From NCBI GenBank assembly GCA_028700795.1, contig JAQVRY010000003.1, forward strand, positions 1 through 11,243: a stretch of DNA of 11,243 bases, read 5' to 3'. The DNA comes from Tissierellia bacterium (GTDB lineage Bacteria; Bacillota; Clostridia; Tissierellales; Sedimentibacteraceae). Positions 5,075 through 11,243 of this stretch are shown piece after piece; position 1 is the first letter of the stretch, and every line of letters begins with the position of its first letter. The position numbers were made by a program, and so were the translations under genes. Below the pieces are notes generated by a model that was not told where the DNA came from, searched no databases, and was given only the letters and a program-made list of their open reading frames with translations.

Positions 5075-7031
5075 AATACTAGCAAACAGATATGAAATAA
5101 TAGAAAAAATCGGCGGCGGCGGAATGTCAAATGTATACAAGGCTAAGTGCAATGTATTAAACCGTTTTGTAGCTATAAAAATTTTAAGGGATGAATTAAC
5201 TCAGGATTCTGATTTTGTTGCTAACTTCAAACAAGAATCCTTATCGGCAGCAAGTCTCACCCATCCTAATATAGTAAATATTTATGACACAGGATTTGAA
5301 GACGAAACTTATTATATAGTTATGGAATATGTTAAAGGGGAAACTTTAAAAAACTATATAAAAAGTAAAACCAGACTTAGTGAGAAGGAAGCCGTCAGAA
5401 TTTCAAGACAGGTTGCAGAAGCTTTGAAACATGCCCACTCACACAATATAGTACACAGAGATATCAAGCCCCACAACATACTTATTACTGAAGACGGAAC
5501 CGCAAAAGTAACTGATTTCGGTATTGCAAGAGCGTCAACAAGCTCTACCATAAATAACACTTCTAATGTTATCGGTTCTGTTCATTACTTTTCTCCGGAA
5601 CAGGCAAGGGGAGGATATGTGGATGAAAAATCTGATATTTACTCATTGGGAATTGTAATGTATGAGATGATAACAGGTTCTCTTCCTTTTGATGCAGATA
5701 ATCATATTTCTGTAGCTATGAAACAAATTCAGGAAAAACCTGTGCCGCCTTCAAAAAGGATGAAAAATGTTAAAATATCTAAGAATTATGAAGATATTAT
5801 AATGAAATGTCTTGAAAAGCATCAGAGCTTTAGATTTCAAAACACTGATGAACTGCTGAAAAAGCTGGATGCATTAAACGGAAATATTGAACCTGTAAGA
5901 GACGAAACGGAAATAATAGATTCACCCACTATTGAGATTCCTGCACTTAATGATGTCGAAGATAATGTGATAAATATAGATTTAATTGACGAAAATTCAA
6001 GCAACGCATTTAAAAGTTTTTTCAGCGGAGATACTGATGATGAAAATGATGAAAAGAGTATTAATAATAAAAAGATTACCATCGTAGCAATTATAAGTGC
6101 TTTGGTTATAGCTGTAATTGGCGGAGTAATTTTATTTAAGTCATTTTTGTATGTACCTGAAGTTCCGGTGCCGGACTTGTTGGGAAGAAGTGAAAAGGAA
6201 GCTGAAGATATAATTGTAGATTTAGGTTTGGTTTTCAAGGTTTCAAAGAGAGAATATTCTGATGAATACGAAGAGGGCCAAGTAATGGAACAAAGTGTTG
6301 ATGAAGGTGCTAAGGTTAAGGAAAATTATCCTGTAGAAGTAGTTATAAGCAGGGGAGAAAAGGAAATAGTTGTTCCTAATTTACTGGGCAAATATGCGAT
6401 TGAAGTAGGAAACATTCTTGGGGAAGAAGGTCTTGTGGAAGGTGAAGCAACAGAAAAGAATTCTGACACATATTTGGCAGGACAAATAATAGAACAGTTT
6501 CCTTTACCTAATACACCTGCAAGAGAAAATGATAAAGTAGACTATGTGGTAAGCATTGGTCCAAAGATAATATATGTTAAAATGCCGAATGTATTAAATC
6601 TAAATTTGGAAACGGCTAAGCTTTCAATTGTTCAACATGGTCTTGCAGTAGGGCAGGTAAATGAAGAGCCCAGCGAAGAAATAGAAGAGGGCTTGGTCAT
6701 GAGACAAAGTATAACAGCCGAACAGGATGTTGAACAAGGAACATCAATATGGCTTACAGTAAGCACAGGTAAACCTGAAGAAGAAGAGCCTGTTGAACCT
6801 ATACCGGAAGAAGGAGTATTCCCATTGGCAATATCTCTTCCTACAGACAGGGATAGTGTAACAATAGTTATTCAAAGAATAGCCAGTGACGGACGAGAAG
6901 TTGTATATTCAGAGGAAGTAGAAACTTCAGAAGGAAGTATAATAGTAAATGTTAAGGGAAAAGATACAGGGGTATTTGAAATATATATTGACAATGAATT
7001 ATATGACAGAGTTGAGATAACATTTGAATAA
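5064..7031 (+). CDS. prkC: PASTA-domain Ser/Thr protein kinase PrkC (Stk/PknB type)
   Basis: This 655-residue single-pass membrane kinase senses muropeptides or cell-wall state. The cytoplasmic kinase domain (about 10-270) shows the Gly loop 'IGGGGMSNVY' (16-25), Lys39 of 'VAIKIL', 'HRDIKPHN' (131-138, catalytic Asp133) and 'DFG' (151-153). Its activation loop is rich in Ser/Thr ('STSSTINNTSNVIGS') and is followed by 'SPEQARG'. An acidic juxtamembrane linker (about 275-337) leads to one transmembrane helix (about 338-358). Three PASTA repeats follow outside (about 366-430, 431-499, 503-568), then a Glu/Pro linker and a beta-rich tail (584-655) I cannot name. The frame opens at GTG 5055, but ATG 5064 has AGAGGTGA 5 bases upstream and the family-typical 'MIGRILANRYEI'. 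It overlaps prpC by 11 bp. Confidence 0.96.
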   Translation: MIGRILANRYEIIEKIGGGGMSNVYKAKCNVLNRFVAIKILRDELTQDSDFVANFKQESLSAASLTHPNIVNIYDTGFEDETYYIVMEYVKGETLKNYIKSKTRLSEKEAVRISRQVAEALKHAHSHNIVHRDIKPHNILITEDGTAKVTDFGIARASTSSTINNTSNVIGSVHYFSPEQARGGYVDEKSDIYSLGIVMYEMITGSLPFDADNHISVAMKQIQEKPVPPSKRMKNVKISKNYEDIIMKCLEKHQSFRFQNTDELLKKLDALNGNIEPVRDETEIIDSPTIEIPALNDVEDNVINIDLIDENSSNAFKSFFSGDTDDENDEKSINNKKITIVAIISALVIAVIGGVILFKSFLYVPEVPVPDLLGRSEKEAEDIIVDLGLVFKVSKREYSDEYEEGQVMEQSVDEGAKVKENYPVEVVISRGEKEIVVPNLLGKYAIEVGNILGEEGLVEGEATEKNSDTYLAGQIIEQFPLPNTPARENDKVDYVVSIGPKIIYVKMPNVLNLNLETAKLSIVQHGLAVGQVNEEPSEEIEEGLVMRQSITAEQDVEQGTSIWLTVSTGKPEEEEPVEPIPEEGVFPLAISLPTDRDSVTIVIQRIASDGREVVYSEEVETSEGSIIVNVKGKDTGVFEIYIDNELYDRVEITFE

Positions 7032-7043
7032 AAAGGAGTTTAG

Positions 7044-7922
7044 ATGATTGAAGGAATCATAACAAAGGGTGTTGGGGGAAATTATTATGTTGATATCGGG
7101 CACAAGATAATTTTATGCAGAGCAAGAGGTCTGTTCAGACTTAAAAATATCAAACCTTTGGTAGGGGACAAGGTCCTTATTAGAATTACAGAGGAAGATG
7201 AAGAAACGGGTTATATTGAAGAAATAAAGGAAAGAACAAACGAAATCAAAAGACCTACCGTTGCCAATGCTCAGCAGTTATTGATTATTTTTGCGGTAAA
7301 AAATCCGGAACCAAGCTTTTTATTGTTGGATAAACTATTGATTGCAGCTGAAGTAAATAATTTGAAACCTGTTATTTGTTTTAATAAGGCAGATTTAGCT
7401 GACGAAGAACAAAAAGAAAATATACGAAATATACTAAAAAACACAGGGTACAAAATTATTTTTACAAGCAAATATAATGAGGATTCTCTTATTGAATTAA
7501 AAAATATTCTTAAAGATAAATTGAATGTGTTTTCCGGACCTTCCGGCGTTGGAAAATCATCAATTATGAATGCTGTTCAGCCTGATTTTATTCTTAAAAC
7601 CGGCGAAATCAGCGAAAAATTAAAGAGAGGAAAGCATACCACCAGGCATGCTGAAATTTACAAGTTAAGCTTCGGTGGTTATGCAGTAGATACACCAGGA
7701 TTTAGCTCATTTGAATTAGAAGGAATTGATGAGTATTCTCTTAAAAACTATTATCCTGAAATAGTGAAATATGATGAAGAATGCAAATTTTTAGACTGTC
7801 TTCATTACAAAGAGCCTAATTGTGCAATTAAAGAAGCTGTTAATAATAATTTAATCAGTAAAGAAAGGTATAATAACTATATTAAGTTATTAGAACAAAT
7901 AAAAAGCAATAAGCCTTATTAA
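7044..7922 (+). CDS. rsgA: Ribosome small-subunit GTPase RsgA (CpgA/YloQ)
   Basis: This 292-residue circularly permuted GTPase helps late 30S maturation; in Gram-positives it also affects cell-wall synthesis and is a known PrkC substrate in B. subtilis. An N-terminal OB-fold (about 1-68) precedes GTPase motifs in the permuted order G4-G5-G1-G2-G3: 'NKAD' (114-117), 'TSK' (141-143), 'GPSGVGKSS' (165-173), 'RGKHTT' (195-200) and 'DTPGF' (216-220). The C-terminal zinc knuckle is Cys247, Cys252, His254 and Cys260 (CX4CXHX5C). The start has AAGGAG 5 bases upstream, 12 bp after prkC. Length and all motifs are normal. Its adjacency to prkC and prpC is conserved in Bacillota. Confidence 0.96.
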   Translation: MIEGIITKGVGGNYYVDIGHKIILCRARGLFRLKNIKPLVGDKVLIRITEEDEETGYIEEIKERTNEIKRPTVANAQQLLIIFAVKNPEPSFLLLDKLLIAAEVNNLKPVICFNKADLADEEQKENIRNILKNTGYKIIFTSKYNEDSLIELKNILKDKLNVFSGPSGVGKSSIMNAVQPDFILKTGEISEKLKRGKHTTRHAEIYKLSFGGYAVDTPGFSSFELEGIDEYSLKNYYPEIVKYDEECKFLDCLHYKEPNCAIKEAVNNNLISKERYNNYIKLLEQIKSNKPY

Positions 7923-7932
7923 GGAGGAAAAG

Positions 7933-8589
7933 ATGAAAAATAAATTAGCCCCTTCAATATTATCTGCTGACTTTTCTAATTTAGGGGAAGCTGTAAGGTC
8001 TGTGGAAGAAGGAGGGGCAGATTACATACATATAGATGTAATGGATGGGCATTACGTTCCCAACATTACGATAGGACCTGCAGTAGTGAAAGATTTAAGA
8101 AAAACATCCGATCTCATATTTGATGTGCATCTTATGATTGAAAATCCGGATAATTTTATTGAGGACTTTTATAAGGCAGGAGCAGATATAATTACCGTGC
8201 ATCAGGAAGCAACCAAACATCTTCACAGAACCATCCAAAAAATAAAATCATATGGCTTAAAAGCAGGGGTATCATTGAATCCTGCCACACCCATAGCTGT
8301 TTTAAATGAAATTATAAGAGATGTGGATATGGTTTTGTTAATGAGCGTAAATCCGGGTTTTGGAGGTCAAAGCCTCATAGAAAATGTCAAGTACAAATTT
8401 TATGATTTACAGCAATTATTGAATAAATTTAATTTAGATATTGACATTGAAATTGACGGAGGAGTGAATTCTTCAAATTTAAAGGAAGTGCTAAGCTGGG
8501 GCGCAAATGTTATAGTTGCAGGCTCTGCAATTTACCATACGGACGATGTTGTTTTGGAAACAAAGAGATTTAAGGAAATTATGTCATGA
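7933..8589 (+). CDS. rpe: Ribulose-phosphate 3-epimerase
   Basis: This 218-residue TIM-barrel enzyme interconverts ribulose 5-phosphate and xylulose 5-phosphate in the cytosolic pentose-phosphate pathway. 'LAPSILSADFSNL' (5-17) opens the first strand. His33, Asp35, His66 and Asp175 are the expected metal ligands, with Asp35 ('HIDVMDGHYVPN') and Asp175 ('IEIDGGVN') also serving as the acid/base pair. 'VNPGFGGQ' (139-146) and 'VAGSAIY' near the C-terminus form the phosphate-binding region. A strong AAGGAGG starts inside the rsgA stop codon, 10 bp before the ATG. The stop overlaps the thiN ATG as ATGA. The order rsgA-rpe-thiN is standard in Bacillota. Nothing unusual is seen. Confidence 0.97.
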   Translation: MKNKLAPSILSADFSNLGEAVRSVEEGGADYIHIDVMDGHYVPNITIGPAVVKDLRKTSDLIFDVHLMIENPDNFIEDFYKAGADIITVHQEATKHLHRTIQKIKSYGLKAGVSLNPATPIAVLNEIIRDVDMVLLMSVNPGFGGQSLIENVKYKFYDLQQLLNKFNLDIDIEIDGGVNSSNLKEVLSWGANVIVAGSAIYHTDDVVLETKRFKEIMS

Positions 8590-9221
8590 AAACAGCGTTA
8601 ATAGTTGGAAACGGAGAAGAAGCTGCTAAGAGTATAATTGAAAAATTAAAGTATGATTATATAATTTGTGCGGATGGAGGGCTTGAAAAAGCATCAAATT
8701 ACGGAATAGTTCCTGATATTATAATCGGAGATTTTGATTCCGTAGATGCTAATGTTCTTAAACAATATGAAAACAGAGTACTCATTGAAAAATTTCCTTC
8801 CGAAAAGGATTTTACAGACATGGAATTAGCTGTCGAATTTGCTGTTTCCAAAGGTTATAACAACATAATACTCACAGGAGCATCCGGAACAAGATTAGAC
8901 CACACATTGGGCAACATTATGCTTATGGAGAAATATTACAAAGAAGGTGTAAATATTTCGATAATTGACAACAATAATGAAATGAAAATTATTTCCGATA
9001 ATGCGGAATTATTTATAGAATACAAAGAAGGTTATTACATATCAATAATCCCTGTTACAGAATATATTCAGGGACTATATTTAGAAGGATTCAAATATAA
9101 TCTAAACAATGTTAATGTGCAAAGAGGCTCAACTCTTTGTATCAGCAATCAAATAAAAGACAACAAGGGAAGAATAACGTTAAGAAAAGGAAACGCTATA
9201 GTAATTATATCAAAAGATTAA
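8586..9221 (+). CDS. thiN: Thiamine pyrophosphokinase
   Basis: This 211-residue enzyme transfers pyrophosphate from ATP to thiamine, making the cofactor thiamine diphosphate. Conserved pieces are 'CADGGLEKA' (28-36), 'PDIIIGDFDSVD' (43-54), 'FPSEKDFTDMELA' (70-82) and 'LTGASGTRLDHTLGN' (96-110). Together they form the ATP- and thiamine-binding cleft. The C-terminal beta-sandwich (about 130-211) is more variable, with 'QRGSTLCISN' and 'GRITLRKGNAIVI' recognisable. It starts 4 bp inside rpe (ATGA overlap), with AAGGAAA 7 bases upstream, so translation is probably coupled. There is no thiamine riboswitch upstream, so it is expressed with the operon. In B. subtilis the orthologue is yloS. Confidence 0.95.
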   Translation: MKTALIVGNGEEAAKSIIEKLKYDYIICADGGLEKASNYGIVPDIIIGDFDSVDANVLKQYENRVLIEKFPSEKDFTDMELAVEFAVSKGYNNIILTGASGTRLDHTLGNIMLMEKYYKEGVNISIIDNNNEMKIISDNAELFIEYKEGYYISIIPVTEYIQGLYLEGFKYNLNNVNVQRGSTLCISNQIKDNKGRITLRKGNAIVIISKD

Positions 9222-9232
9222 CAGGAGGAAGA

Positions 9233-10615
9233 ATGAAAACAACAGATGCAAGAGATATTTTTTTATCGCCGGAAAATTACAAGGAAGTCCGTATAGAAGG
9301 CTGGATAAGAACCATAAGAGATTCTAAGAATTTTGGATTTATAGAATTAAATGATGGAACATTTCTGAAAAATGTGCAGGTTGTTTTTGAAAACAACTTA
9401 AGTAATTTTGAAGAAGTTAAAAAATATTCAACAGGCAGTGCCATTACGGTAATAGGAAACTTAATTTTAACACCTGAAGCAAAGCAGCCTTTTGAAATTA
9501 AGGCAACAGAAATAATTATGGAAGCTCCATCAGATTCAAGTTATCCTTTGCAAAAGAAACGGCATTCAATGGAATACTTAAGAACAATTGCACATTTAAG
9601 ACCTCGCACCAATACATTTTCTGCAGTTTTTCGAGTAAGGAGTTTGGCAGCTTATGCTATTCATAAGTTTTTTAATGACAGAGGATTTATTTATGCCCAT
9701 CCACCCATTATTACTGCTTCGGATGCAGAAGGTGCAGGTGAAATGTTCAGAGTAACCACACTTAATTTGGATAATATTGAAAAAGTTGAAGGGAAAACAG
9801 ACTATACAAAGGACTTCTTCGGAAGGTCTGCAAATCTTACAGTAAGCGGACAGTTAGAAGCTGAGATTTTTGCATTAGCATTTAAGAAAACATATACTTT
9901 TGGTCCTACATTTAGGGCTGAAAATTCTAATACTGCAAGGCATGCTTCCGAATTTTGGATGATTGAGCCTGAAATTGCATTTGCCGACATAAATGACAAC
10001 ATGGATTTGGCAGAGGATATGGTTAAATATGTAGTGAATTACGTACTGGAGAATTCCAAGGAAGAAATGCAGTTTTTCAATAGCTTTGTGGAAAAAGGAC
10101 TTTTAGAAAAACTTGATAATGTAGTGAATTCAGAGTTTGGAAGAATATCATACACAGAAGCCATAGATATTTTAATGAAAAACAACGATAATTTTGAATA
10201 TCCGGTTAAGTGGGGAACAGATATACAGACTGAACACGAAAGATATCTTTCTGAAAAAATATTTAAGCGTCCTGTATTTGCAGTTAATTATCCTAAGGAA
10301 ATCAAGGCATTTTATATGCGGATGAATGAAGATAATAAAACTGTGGCGGCAATGGACTTATTGGTTCCGGGAATAGGTGAATTAATAGGCGGCAGCCAAA
10401 GAGAAGAAAGACTTGAATTTCTTGAAAAGCGAATGGATGAAATGGGAGTAAAGAAAGATGATATGTGGTGGTACTTGGAATTAAGGAAGTACGGTGGTGT
10501 GAAACACTCAGGCTTCGGACTTGGTTTTGAAAGACTTATAATGTATTTAACAGGTATGAGCAACATAAGAGACGTAATACCATTCCCAAGAACCCCCAAA
10601 AACGCAGAATTCTAA
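9233..10615 (+). CDS. asnS: Asparaginyl-tRNA synthetase
   Basis: This 460-residue class IIb synthetase charges tRNA-Asn with asparagine. The N-terminal OB-fold anticodon-binding domain is about 1-100 ('VRIEGWIRTIRDSKNFGFIE' region). The catalytic domain contains 'YLRTIAHLRPRTN' (115-127), 'LTVSGQLEAE' (202-211), motif 2 'FGPTFRAENSNTARH' (223-237) with 'EFWMIEPE' (240-247), and motif 3 'GFGLGFERL' (427-435), ending 'IRDVIPFPRTPKNAEF'. The Asn-type 'AENSNT' signature separates it from AspRS. The frame is open from 9137 within thiN, but ATG 9233 follows AGGAGG by 4 bases and gives the normal length. It lies 11 bp after thiN. No T-box leader is present. In B. subtilis asnS is elsewhere, so its addition here is lineage-specific. 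An interspersed repeat begins at its stop codon. Confidence 0.97.
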   Translation: MKTTDARDIFLSPENYKEVRIEGWIRTIRDSKNFGFIELNDGTFLKNVQVVFENNLSNFEEVKKYSTGSAITVIGNLILTPEAKQPFEIKATEIIMEAPSDSSYPLQKKRHSMEYLRTIAHLRPRTNTFSAVFRVRSLAAYAIHKFFNDRGFIYAHPPIITASDAEGAGEMFRVTTLNLDNIEKVEGKTDYTKDFFGRSANLTVSGQLEAEIFALAFKKTYTFGPTFRAENSNTARHASEFWMIEPEIAFADINDNMDLAEDMVKYVVNYVLENSKEEMQFFNSFVEKGLLEKLDNVVNSEFGRISYTEAIDILMKNNDNFEYPVKWGTDIQTEHERYLSEKIFKRPVFAVNYPKEIKAFYMRMNEDNKTVAAMDLLVPGIGELIGGSQREERLEFLEKRMDEMGVKKDDMWWYLELRKYGGVKHSGFGLGFERLIMYLTGMSNIRDVIPFPRTPKNAEF

Positions 10616-10788
10616 GATGCCCTAACCCTATTTTTCCGACCGGAGGGAGAGAAAAATAGCGGTAGGTCATTCGCAATGAGCGCCAATTTTGTGCGACGAA
10701 AGGAGCAAACAAAATTGTGCAGCGAGACTGCGAGATGCCCTAACCCAATTTCTTCCTCCCTGCTCGCATTTTATCATTTTTCTTAGGG
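10615..10788. repeat. Composite interspersed repeat after asnS with two related hairpins
   Basis: AGATGCCCTAACCC occurs at 10615-10628 and again at 10733-10746; with one mismatch the match extends into ATTT. Between the copies lie two hairpins. The first pairs CTATTTTTC (10628-10636) with GAAAAATAG (10651-10659), and the second pairs CAATTTTGT (10684-10692) with ACAAAATTG (10709-10717). Their loops share a motif (CGACCGGAGGGAG against CGACGAAAGGAG) although the stems differ. TGCGAG (10729-10734) and CTCGCA (10763-10768) are a further inverted pair. No RNA gene or protein gene is supported here. It looks like a mobile, REP-like non-coding element. The whole asnS-to-next-gene gap (10616-10897) holds this repeat and the terminator. 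Confidence 0.65.
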
Positions 10789-10810
10789 TACTATGAATGG
10801 TGACAAGATA

Positions 10811-10843
10811 GATACAAAGAAATTTTCTTTGTATCTTTTTTTT
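10811..10843 (+). terminator. Intrinsic terminator of the rsmB/rlmN-to-asnS operon
   Basis: GATACAAAGA (10811-10820) pairs perfectly with TCTTTGTATC (10826-10835) around a 5-base loop, followed directly by eight T (10836-10843). There is no T-run on the opposite strand, so it acts on plus-strand transcripts. It is the first clear terminator after rsmB and probably ends the long operon. Confidence 0.92.
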
Positions 10844-10897
10844 CTGCTTGAATAGAATGTATTAGTAGTGAGTTCGATAAGCTTTAAGGGGGAAATT

Positions 10898-11095
10898 ATG
10901 AATTACTTTAAACATAAAAAGAAATGCAATCCTACGAATAAACCATCATTTTTTAAATTCACTGAAATATTAGGACTTATGATTGCAATCATTGGAGCAA
11001 TTATTATAGTTCAAATGCTGCCTGTTAAAGTATGGTTGTTTATTTTGGGAATATTATTAATAATATTGGGAAGTGCATTATTTAGACTGCTGTAG
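10898..11095 (+). CDS. Small two-helix membrane protein, function unknown
   Basis: This 65-residue protein begins with a basic, polar N-terminus ('MNYFKHKKKCNPTNKP'). Two hydrophobic helices follow, about residues 24-43 ('EILGLMIAIIGAIIIVQMLP' region) and 45-62 ('VWLFILGILLIILGSALF'), joined by a short 'LPVK' turn. The expected form is a helical hairpin with the positive N-terminus inside. I do not recognise a named family. The start at 10898 has AAGGGGG 5 bases upstream. An in-frame GTG at 10868 is not preceded by an SD. It lies after the operon terminator, so it should have its own promoter, but I could not identify one. It sits between the conserved operon and rpmB, roughly where Bacillus has spoVM, but it does not resemble SpoVM. 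Confidence 0.75.
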   Translation: MNYFKHKKKCNPTNKPSFFKFTEILGLMIAIIGAIIIVQMLPVKVWLFILGILLIILGSALFRLL

Positions 11096-11097
11096 GC

Positions 11098-11131
11098 ATG
11101 GGGACACACCTAAAAATAGGTATGGGGACAC
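11098..11131. repeat. GGGGACAC direct repeat flanking a small hairpin
   Basis: ATGGGGACAC occurs at 11098-11107 and 11122-11131. Between them ACCTA (11108-11112) and TAGGT (11117-11121) form a 5-bp hairpin with an AAAA loop. GGGGACAC/AGGT arrangements like this are familiar from REP-like repeats near transposases of the Y1 (RAYT) type in clostridia; no such transposase is in this window. It is not followed by a T-run, so it is not a normal terminator for the preceding gene. Confidence 0.6.
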
Positions 11132-11158
11132 AAAAAAATAATGGCTTTGGCCACTATT
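11132..11158 (-). terminator. Intrinsic terminator of rpmB
   Basis: Read on the minus strand, AATAGTGGC (11158-11150) pairs with GCCATTATT (11145-11137) around a 4-base loop, with one G-T pair, and a run of seven T (11138-11132) overlaps the end of the stem. It starts 18 bp after the rpmB stop codon. On the plus strand only four T follow the stem, so any action on the convergent small gene would be weak. Confidence 0.85.
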
Positions 11159-11176
11159 TTAATGATTTCGATGTGC

Positions 11177-11243
11177 TTAAATAGCACGTTGTATTTTTCC
11201 TGCTCTAATACATCTTGTACAAACTGTTTTTCTTGAAGCTTTT
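11177..11243 (-). CDS. rpmB: 50S ribosomal protein L28, C-terminal part (cut by window edge)
   Basis: Reading leftward from the window end, the last 21 codons give a basic tail ending 'VCTRCIRAGKIQRAI' and then TAA (11179-11177). This is the C-terminus of ribosomal protein L28, a protein of about 60-65 residues in Bacillota. The CXXC pair is half of the zinc ribbon in the cysteine-containing form of L28; the other half would lie beyond the window. The start is not visible. In B. subtilis rpmB also lies downstream of the yloM-yloS cluster on the opposite strand, which supports the call. The gene is convergent with the small membrane protein and has its own terminator. Confidence 0.88.
   Translation of the reverse strand, partial: KASRKTVCTRCIRAGKIQRAI

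Noticed and set aside
9137..9232. Extended asnS start within thiN
   Set aside because: The extra 32 residues are Lys/Arg/Gln-rich translation of thiN in another frame. The ATG at 9233 has a near-perfect SD and gives the family's normal N-terminus.
9222..9232. Possible T-box or riboswitch upstream of asnS or thiN
   Set aside because: The gaps are only 11 bp and -4 bp, leaving no room for a leader.
10676..10786. A 36-codon frame starting MSANFVRRKEQTKLC inside the post-asnS repeat
   Set aside because: It lies wholly in the repeat, its codons are explained by the hairpin and direct-repeat sequence, and it has no properly spaced SD. It is more likely a by-product of the repeat than a gene.
10615..10788. 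CRISPR-like repetition
   Set aside because: There are only two copies of the direct repeat, separated by 104 bp, with no regular spacers and no cas genes.

Overview
This AT-rich window looks like a chromosome segment of a low-GC Gram-positive bacterium, most likely a member of Clostridia or a related anaerobic Bacillota class. The evidence is strong Shine-Dalgarno (SD) sequences, AT-rich codons, a PASTA-domain Ser/Thr kinase with its PP2C phosphatase, and a gene order (rsmB-rlmN-prpC-prkC-rsgA-rpe-thiN, then rpmB on the other strand) that matches Bacillus subtilis and many clostridia. I cannot name the genus from sequence alone.

Positions 1-1750 are accessory. They hold a short RelB-like antitoxin remnant, a fragment of an S66 (LD-carboxypeptidase/MccF) peptidase gene, an apparently intact mazEF toxin-antitoxin operon with a palindrome inside its promoter spacer, and a small VOC/glyoxalase-type protein. 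In relatives, fmt, def and priA usually lie upstream of rsmB. They are not in the 1.8 kb seen here.

Positions 1797-10615 are the conserved core, all on the plus strand. rsmB and rlmN encode methyltransferases for 16S and 23S rRNA. prpC and prkC encode an opposing phosphatase and membrane kinase for cell-envelope and growth signalling. rsgA encodes a 30S-maturation GTPase, rpe a pentose-phosphate epimerase, thiN thiamine pyrophosphokinase, and asnS asparaginyl-tRNA synthetase. From rlmN to asnS the genes are tightly packed or overlapping (8-nt gap, 11-nt overlap, 12-nt gap, 10-nt gap, 4-nt overlap, 11-nt gap). This suggests one transcript ending at the strong intrinsic terminator at 10811-10843. 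The 165-bp rsmB-rlmN gap holds a structured interspersed repeat.

Positions 10616-11243 hold a repeat-rich spacer, the terminator, a 65-residue two-helix membrane protein, a GGGGACAC repeat, and, convergent on the minus strand, the last 21 codons of rpmB (ribosomal protein L28) with its own terminator.

I see no clearly new multi-gene system. The most interesting material is non-coding: structured repeats at 3182-3244 and 10615-10788, the operator embedded in the mazEF promoter, and the patchwork of gene relics at the left end.
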